This document shows positions 59,216-64,000 of a stretch of 64,000 bases of DNA, in pieces (the stretch's first letter is position 1; every line of letters starts with the position of its first letter). Position numbers and translations under genes: made by a program. This DNA is from an uncultured Bacteroidia bacterium. GTDB taxonomy: Bacteria; Bacteroidota; Bacteroidia; Bacteroidales; Prolixibacteraceae. The stretch lies in NCBI GenBank assembly GCA_903927965.1, contig CAIYPA010000258.1, forward strand, positions 1 through 64,000, in the 5' to 3' direction. The notes under the pieces were generated by a model that saw only the letters and a list, made by a program, of their open reading frames with translations, was not told the origin of the DNA and made no database searches.

Positions 59216-60820
59216 ATGATTAGAACCTTGCTAATAATAGTTTTAGGCACTATTTTTACTTTGATATTGGTTAATCTATTCCATCAGGAAGATAACTACA
59301 ACCTCAAACTCGAAACACTCCGTCATAATTACGCGTTAAAAGCGGTCCCTTCAGTTAATCACAACATATTACCTGCTTTACAAAGAGACTTCAAGACACC
59401 GCAGGAAGTGACAGAAGCTTGCCTGACATGTCATACTGAAACACATAAAGAGGTGATGGCTTCTTCGCATTGGAATTGGGAACGGGCATCATACGTTGAA
59501 GGACGAGGCATCTCTTCTGTAGGAAAGAAAAATGTGATGAATAATTTTTGCCTCGGGACCAATTCCAACCAACAGTCGTGTGCCAAATGTCATATTGGTT
59601 TCGGAATGACGAGCAGCCATTTCGACTTTAATAATGCAAGAAATGTCGATTGTATGGTTTGCCATGACAATAGTGAAGAATATCTGAAAGGGGCTTCAAT
59701 GGCCGGCTATCCTGATCGAACTGTAAATCTTGAAAACGTAGCCCGGAGTGTAGGTTCCCCACGAAAAAGCAACTGTGGTTCGTGCCACTCATTTGGTGGA
59801 GGTGGCAATAATGTGAAACATGGTGACCTTGATGTGGCCTTAAACTCTTGTAGTCGTGAGGTTGACGTTCACATGGGGGCAAATGGGATGAACCTGGAAT
59901 GTGTTGCCTGTCATACTGCAAAAAACCATAATATTATTGGTAAACTGTATTCGGTTTCTACCGATAATACCAATCGGGCAACTTGTGAACAATGTCATAC
60001 TACCACACCCCATTTGAGGGAGGTGCTTAATCGTCATGATTCTCGGGTTTCTTGTCAGGCTTGCCATATTCCAATTTATGCCAAAGTAAATTCAACAAAA
60101 ATGTCGTGGAAATGGTCTGATGCCGGAAAATTGAGGGATGGCAAACCTTATGAGGAGGAGGATTCTCTGGGCAACCATAGTTACATGTCAATCAAGGGTT
60201 CATTTGTTTGGGCACGGAATGTTAAGCCGGATTATATTTGGTTTAATGGAACTGCTGACCAGTATATATTAGGTGATACGATTAAATCGGTTCCTGTAAA
60301 AATGAATACCCTGAATGGTTCATATCATGATCGGTCATCAAAAATAATTCCGGTAAAAATTCATATTGGCGACCAAATTTACGATAAGGTTTATAACAGG
60401 TTGGTTCAACCCAAATTATATGGCGAAACTCAAGGCGATAGTGCCTACTGGAAAGATTTTAAATGGGACGAAGCTGTTGCAGCCGGAATGAAAGAATCCG
60501 GTTTCCGGTACAGCGGTCAGTATGGTTTTGTGGAAACAGTAATGTATTGGCCAGTAAATCACATGGTTTCTCCAAAAGAACAAGCTGTAGGTTGTGCTGA
60601 ATGTCATACCCGGAACAATGGCAGGCTCGCGAAATTGACCGGCTTTTACCTTCCGGGTCGTGATCAGAATAAATCGCTCGATTTTCTAGGTTATTGGATG
60701 TTTATCTTTGCGTTGATTGCTGTTTTCGGTCATGCAACCATTCGCATTTCAACGAAAATTTTAAAAAATAAGTTTGAGAAACAGATCATCAACTATGATG
60801 AAGATAAGCCAACCGATTAA
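59216..60820 (+). CDS. Octaheme c-type cytochrome, tetrathionate reductase (OTR)-like, with C-terminal TM helix
   Basis: Eight CXXCH: CLTCH, CAKCH, CMVCH, CGSCH, CVACH, CEQCH, CQACH, CAECH. Confidence 0.88.
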   Translation: MIRTLLIIVLGTIFTLILVNLFHQEDNYNLKLETLRHNYALKAVPSVNHNILPALQRDFKTPQEVTEACLTCHTETHKEVMASSHWNWERASYVEGRGISSVGKKNVMNNFCLGTNSNQQSCAKCHIGFGMTSSHFDFNNARNVDCMVCHDNSEEYLKGASMAGYPDRTVNLENVARSVGSPRKSNCGSCHSFGGGGNNVKHGDLDVALNSCSREVDVHMGANGMNLECVACHTAKNHNIIGKLYSVSTDNTNRATCEQCHTTTPHLREVLNRHDSRVSCQACHIPIYAKVNSTKMSWKWSDAGKLRDGKPYEEEDSLGNHSYMSIKGSFVWARNVKPDYIWFNGTADQYILGDTIKSVPVKMNTLNGSYHDRSSKIIPVKIHIGDQIYDKVYNRLVQPKLYGETQGDSAYWKDFKWDEAVAAGMKESGFRYSGQYGFVETVMYWPVNHMVSPKEQAVGCAECHTRNNGRLAKLTGFYLPGRDQNKSLDFLGYWMFIFALIAVFGHATIRISTKILKNKFEKQIINYDEDKPTD

Positions 60821-60850
60821 AATCATCAACTATCAGTCAAACAATATATT

Positions 60851-61504
60851 ATGCATAAAGTATATATTTACAAACGATTTGAACGATTCTGGCACTGGGT
60901 CCAGGCATCTTTGATCATTTTTCTGGCAGTTACCGGATTCGAAGTCCATGGTGCTTTTAAAATATTTGGTTTTGAGAAAGCTGCTGAATTTCATCGGATT
61001 GCCTCCTGGATGCTGATCGGGTTGATCATCTTCGCGATTTTCTGGCATTTAACAACGGGCGAATGGAGACAGTACATTCCAACAACAACACAACTAAAGG
61101 AGCAGGTCATTTATTATATTTCAGGGATTTTCAAAGGTGGCCACCATCCTACTGAAAAAACGGGGCTTAGTAAGCTAAATCCCTTGCAACGAATTGTTTA
61201 TTTAGGATTTAAGCTTGTACTTGTCCCGATTACGATTGGTTCGGGTATCCTCTATATGCTCTATAAAACCTTCGATCAGAACAACTTAATTGTGATTGAA
61301 GATTATCCATTGGCATCCATTGCTTTCTGGCATACACTTGGAGCAATATTGCTCATGATATTTCTGGTGGTTCATGTCTATATGACAACAACAGGCAAAA
61401 CCCCAACTTCAAATATCAAGGCAATGATCACAGGGTATGAAGAAATTGAAGAGGAGCAAGAGGAACTTATTGTAGAAAACGATCATAATCAAAATTTAGG
61501 ATGA
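60851..61504 (+). CDS. Membrane cytochrome b (b561 / Ni-Fe hydrogenase cytochrome b type)
   Basis: RFERFWHWVQASLIIFLAVTGFEVHG; EFHRIASWMLIGLIIFAIFWHL; IAFWHTLGAILLMIFLVVHVYM. Confidence 0.88.
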   Translation: MHKVYIYKRFERFWHWVQASLIIFLAVTGFEVHGAFKIFGFEKAAEFHRIASWMLIGLIIFAIFWHLTTGEWRQYIPTTTQLKEQVIYYISGIFKGGHHPTEKTGLSKLNPLQRIVYLGFKLVLVPITIGSGILYMLYKTFDQNNLIVIEDYPLASIAFWHTLGAILLMIFLVVHVYMTTTGKTPTSNIKAMITGYEEIEEEQEELIVENDHNQNLG

Positions 61505-62019
61505 AGCCACAGAAATATATGAACCCTTACCTTGCAGGTTTTTTGTTGGGGCTTGTTTTATTGGGAACGATTTATGTTACAGGACGGGGTTTAGGTGCCA
61601 GCGGAGCTGTAAAAAGCGTTGTTCTTTCAACTGTTATAAAAGTAGCCCCGGAACATTCAGCAAATACACCTTTCATTAAAACATTTAACGAGGAGCATCC
61701 TGATGGCCCTTTAAAAGATTGGCTTGTCTTTGAAGTGATTGGAGTCATGATCGGTGCTTTTTTATCAGGTGTGATCTCCAACCGTGTCGGGATTAAATTG
61801 GAGCGGGGTCCCAATATTACCAATAAAACCAGAATTATTGCCGCGATCATAGGTGGCATCCTTTTTGGGTTTGGAGCACAGCTTGGACGGGGATGTACAA
61901 GCGGGGCTGCCCTTAGCGGAATGGCAGTGATGTCGTTTGGTGGGATTATTACAATGTTTGCCATTTTCGGATCGGGTTATGCCGTTGCCTATTTTTTTAG
62001 AAAACTTTGGTTAAAATAA
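61501..62019 (+). CDS. YeeE/YedE family (thiosulfate/sulfur transport) protein
   Basis: GGILFGFGAQLGRGCTSGAALSGMAVMSFGG. Confidence 0.88.
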   Translation: MKPQKYMNPYLAGFLLGLVLLGTIYVTGRGLGASGAVKSVVLSTVIKVAPEHSANTPFIKTFNEEHPDGPLKDWLVFEVIGVMIGAFLSGVISNRVGIKLERGPNITNKTRIIAAIIGGILFGFGAQLGRGCTSGAALSGMAVMSFGGIITMFAIFGSGYAVAYFFRKLWLK

Positions 62020-62024
62020 TTGAT

Positions 62025-63221
62025 ATGGGACCATTAGTACCATTTATTATCAGCAATGAGTTCAACTTGGTCATTGCTTTGATTGCCGGAATCGGGTTTG
62101 GTTTTGTTTTGGAACAGGCGGGGTTTTCATCGACCAAAAAATTGGTTGGGTTGTTCTATGGGTACGATTTCACAGTGTTGAAAGTATTCTTCACAGCCGG
62201 AGTTACGGCAATGATTGGTGTTTTGTTACTTGCTCATTGGGGATTGCTTGATTTGAACCTGATTTACATCAACCCAACATTTCTGTGGTCAGCACTGCTC
62301 GGAGGATCAATAATGGGTGTTGGGTTTATTATTGGAGGTTTTTGTCCCGGAACCAGTATCTGCGCTGCTTCAATCGGAAAACTAGATGGTTTGGCTTTTG
62401 TCTTTGGTGGGGGAATCGGCGTACTTCTATTTGCCGAACTTTATCCTATGGTCAAAAACATCTTCCTTTCCAAGGCCTGGGGCGGCGTATTGATCAATGA
62501 AATGTTGGGAATGTCGAAAACTACTTTTGCATTTCTTCTAACCACGGTTGCTATTGTTGCTTTTTATGTCACAGGACTGATCGAAAATAGGGTGAATGGC
62601 GTTCCCTCTTCTGTCGATAAAAAAAAGAGGGCTATATATAAATCGGCGATTGGACTGGCATTTTTCACATTGTCTATAATCGCTTTCCTCCCGGATAGCA
62701 ATGGCCAAATGGAGGCAAGAATCATCAAAGAGCTTAAAAAGAAGAATTTTGAGTCAGTATTGATTCAATCGGATAAACTTGCAAGTGAAATTGTAAATAA
62801 TTATTTCCGGATCAATATTATTGACGTAAGAGATACGGCAGCTTTCAGGGCATACCATCTTCCATTCGCAATCAATATCCCGATTGAGAAAATGAGTGAC
62901 CGGCAGTGGAAGAAAATCCTGGACCAGAAACATAAGGCCAATTATTTTTATGCCGTTGATCAGCAAGCGGCAGAGAAGGCTTGGTTAATAGCCGGATATT
63001 TGGGCAAATCGGAGAATTACATACTCAACGAATCGCCACTGAGTTTCCGGAAGTTATTCTCGGATCTTGTCCCTCCTGGTCCTGATGCCAATAAAAAAGA
63101 AATCAATACCTTCAATTTCAGGAAAAAAGCTGCCACAGATATGAAGATGCTAATAGAAGCACTTAAAAATTCGACTGAACCTGTTGTGGTAAAAACCAAT
63201 AAAATAAAAGGTGGATGTTGA
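62025..63221 (+). CDS. YeeE/YedE family protein fused to C-terminal rhodanese-like domain
   Basis: GFGFVLEQAGFSSTKKLVGLFYGYDFTVLKVFFTA; GGFCPGTSICAASIGKLDG; NIIDVRDTAAFRAYHLPFAINIP. Start placed at ATG 62025. Confidence 0.88.
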   Translation: MGPLVPFIISNEFNLVIALIAGIGFGFVLEQAGFSSTKKLVGLFYGYDFTVLKVFFTAGVTAMIGVLLLAHWGLLDLNLIYINPTFLWSALLGGSIMGVGFIIGGFCPGTSICAASIGKLDGLAFVFGGGIGVLLFAELYPMVKNIFLSKAWGGVLINEMLGMSKTTFAFLLTTVAIVAFYVTGLIENRVNGVPSSVDKKKRAIYKSAIGLAFFTLSIIAFLPDSNGQMEARIIKELKKKNFESVLIQSDKLASEIVNNYFRINIIDVRDTAAFRAYHLPFAINIPIEKMSDRQWKKILDQKHKANYFYAVDQQAAEKAWLIAGYLGKSENYILNESPLSFRKLFSDLVPPGPDANKKEINTFNFRKKAATDMKMLIEALKNSTEPVVVKTNKIKGGC

Positions 63222-63334
63222 AGGGAAAGATTTGGGGATATTTCTAAAGTAATCAAAAAAAACTGGCAATGTTTAAACATTGCCAGAGAAAATCAGAGAA
63301 GATTTTGAATTCTAGAAAAATTGGCTTAAAAAAA

Positions 63335-64000
63335 CTATCCTTTGACTTTGATCGCATCCATAACTTTTTCTTCCGATAATTCTTTGGTGCAGAAGAACCA
63401 ATCGTAGCACGTTTTGCCCTCTTCTTTGGTTTCCATACGCTCTTTGGCAACGCCGCATGATCCGGCAGGTGGAATAATTACAGCATCCCCAGGTCTCCAG
63501 TCGGCAGGCATGGCAACGCCAAAACTGTCAGCTGCCTGAAGGGCAATAATTACCCGTTTCAGTTCATCAAAATTGCGTCCCAACGAAAGGGGATAATAGA
63601 TCATGGCACGGATAATTCCTTTCGGATCGATAAAGAACACAGCGCGGACTGCCTTGGTGTTACTTTCACCTGGCTGGATCATGCCATATTTCTTGGCAAC
63701 CTCCATGGTTATGTCTTCAATCAGGGGGAAATTGACTTCGACGTTCTTCATTCCCTTGTATTCGATCTTCTCTTTGATCGTGCGTAACCATGCAATGTGA
63801 CTGTATAACCCATCGACTGACAATCCAACTAAATCACAATTAAACGCTTTAAACTCGTTTTCCATCGAAGCAAAAGTCATGAACTCTGATGTGCAAACAG
63901 GTGTAAAATCAGCAGGATGGCTAAACAGAATAACCCATTTGCCCTCGTAATCACCCGGGAAATTAATAGGTCCCTGGGTTGTTACAGCTTTAAAATTAGG
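63335..64000 (-). CDS. Peroxiredoxin (Prx6/1-Cys-like; N-terminus beyond window end)
   Basis: Frame continues upstream to 64000 as PNFKAVTTQGPINFPGDYEGKWVILFSHPADFTPVCTSEFM; PVCT active site. Confidence 0.92.
   Translation of the reverse strand, partial: PNFKAVTTQGPINFPGDYEGKWVILFSHPADFTPVCTSEFMTFASMENEFKAFNCDLVGLSVDGLYSHIAWLRTIKEKIEYKGMKNVEVNFPLIEDITMEVAKKYGMIQPGESNTKAVRAVFFIDPKGIIRAMIYYPLSLGRNFDELKRVIIALQAADSFGVAMPADWRPGDAVIIPPAGSCGVAKERMETKEEGKTCYDWFFCTKELSEEKVMDAIKVKG

Noticed and set aside
44841-64000. attR copy of the tRNA-Ser 3' end
   Set aside because: No convincing second copy of GGTTCGAATCCCACTCTCTCCG was seen by eye; needs a computed repeat search.
1-64000. CRISPR array
   Set aside because: No regularly spaced repeats with unique 25-40 bp spacers; all arrays seen are short tandem, iteron-like or REP-like.

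Overview
The window looks like a Bacteroidetes/Bacteroidota chromosome: short SD-poor leaders, GH20/GH97, Gfo/Idh/MocA and DUF1080 proteins, and a Bacteroidetes-type tyrosine recombinase. About 1-44 kb is mostly ordinary chromosome: PhoH, PpnP, GH20, SSS symporter, HEAT-DUF1080 fusion, MscS, a HydG-like radical SAM enzyme, GH97, CysH, patatin, RplS, peptidases and a 7TM-HD phosphodiesterase. A tRNA-Ser(GGA) gene at 44753-44840 is followed by a compact accessory element (about 44.85-56.03 kb). It carries a tyrosine integrase, a divergent S24/CI-type repressor with a palindromic operator candidate, a run of small coupled ORFs of unknown function, a 1245-aa DnaG-type primase/ATPase, an iteron/AT-rich inverted repeat resembling a replication origin directly 3' of the primase, and an SRAP protein lacking the expected catalytic His. 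No capsid, portal, relaxase or conjugation genes are visible. This architecture resembles a phage-inducible chromosomal island (PICI/SaPI-like satellite) or a minimal integrative element, and is the best candidate for an undescribed system here. The last 7.5 kb is a sulfur/metalloid-flavoured redox cluster: ArsM-like methyltransferase, a 31-aa Cys-rich peptide, TsaA/TrmO, DUF1847, octaheme cytochrome c, cytochrome b, two YeeE/YedE units (one with a Cys-less rhodanese domain) and a peroxiredoxin. All calls come from reading sequence and supplied translations; no database search was run.
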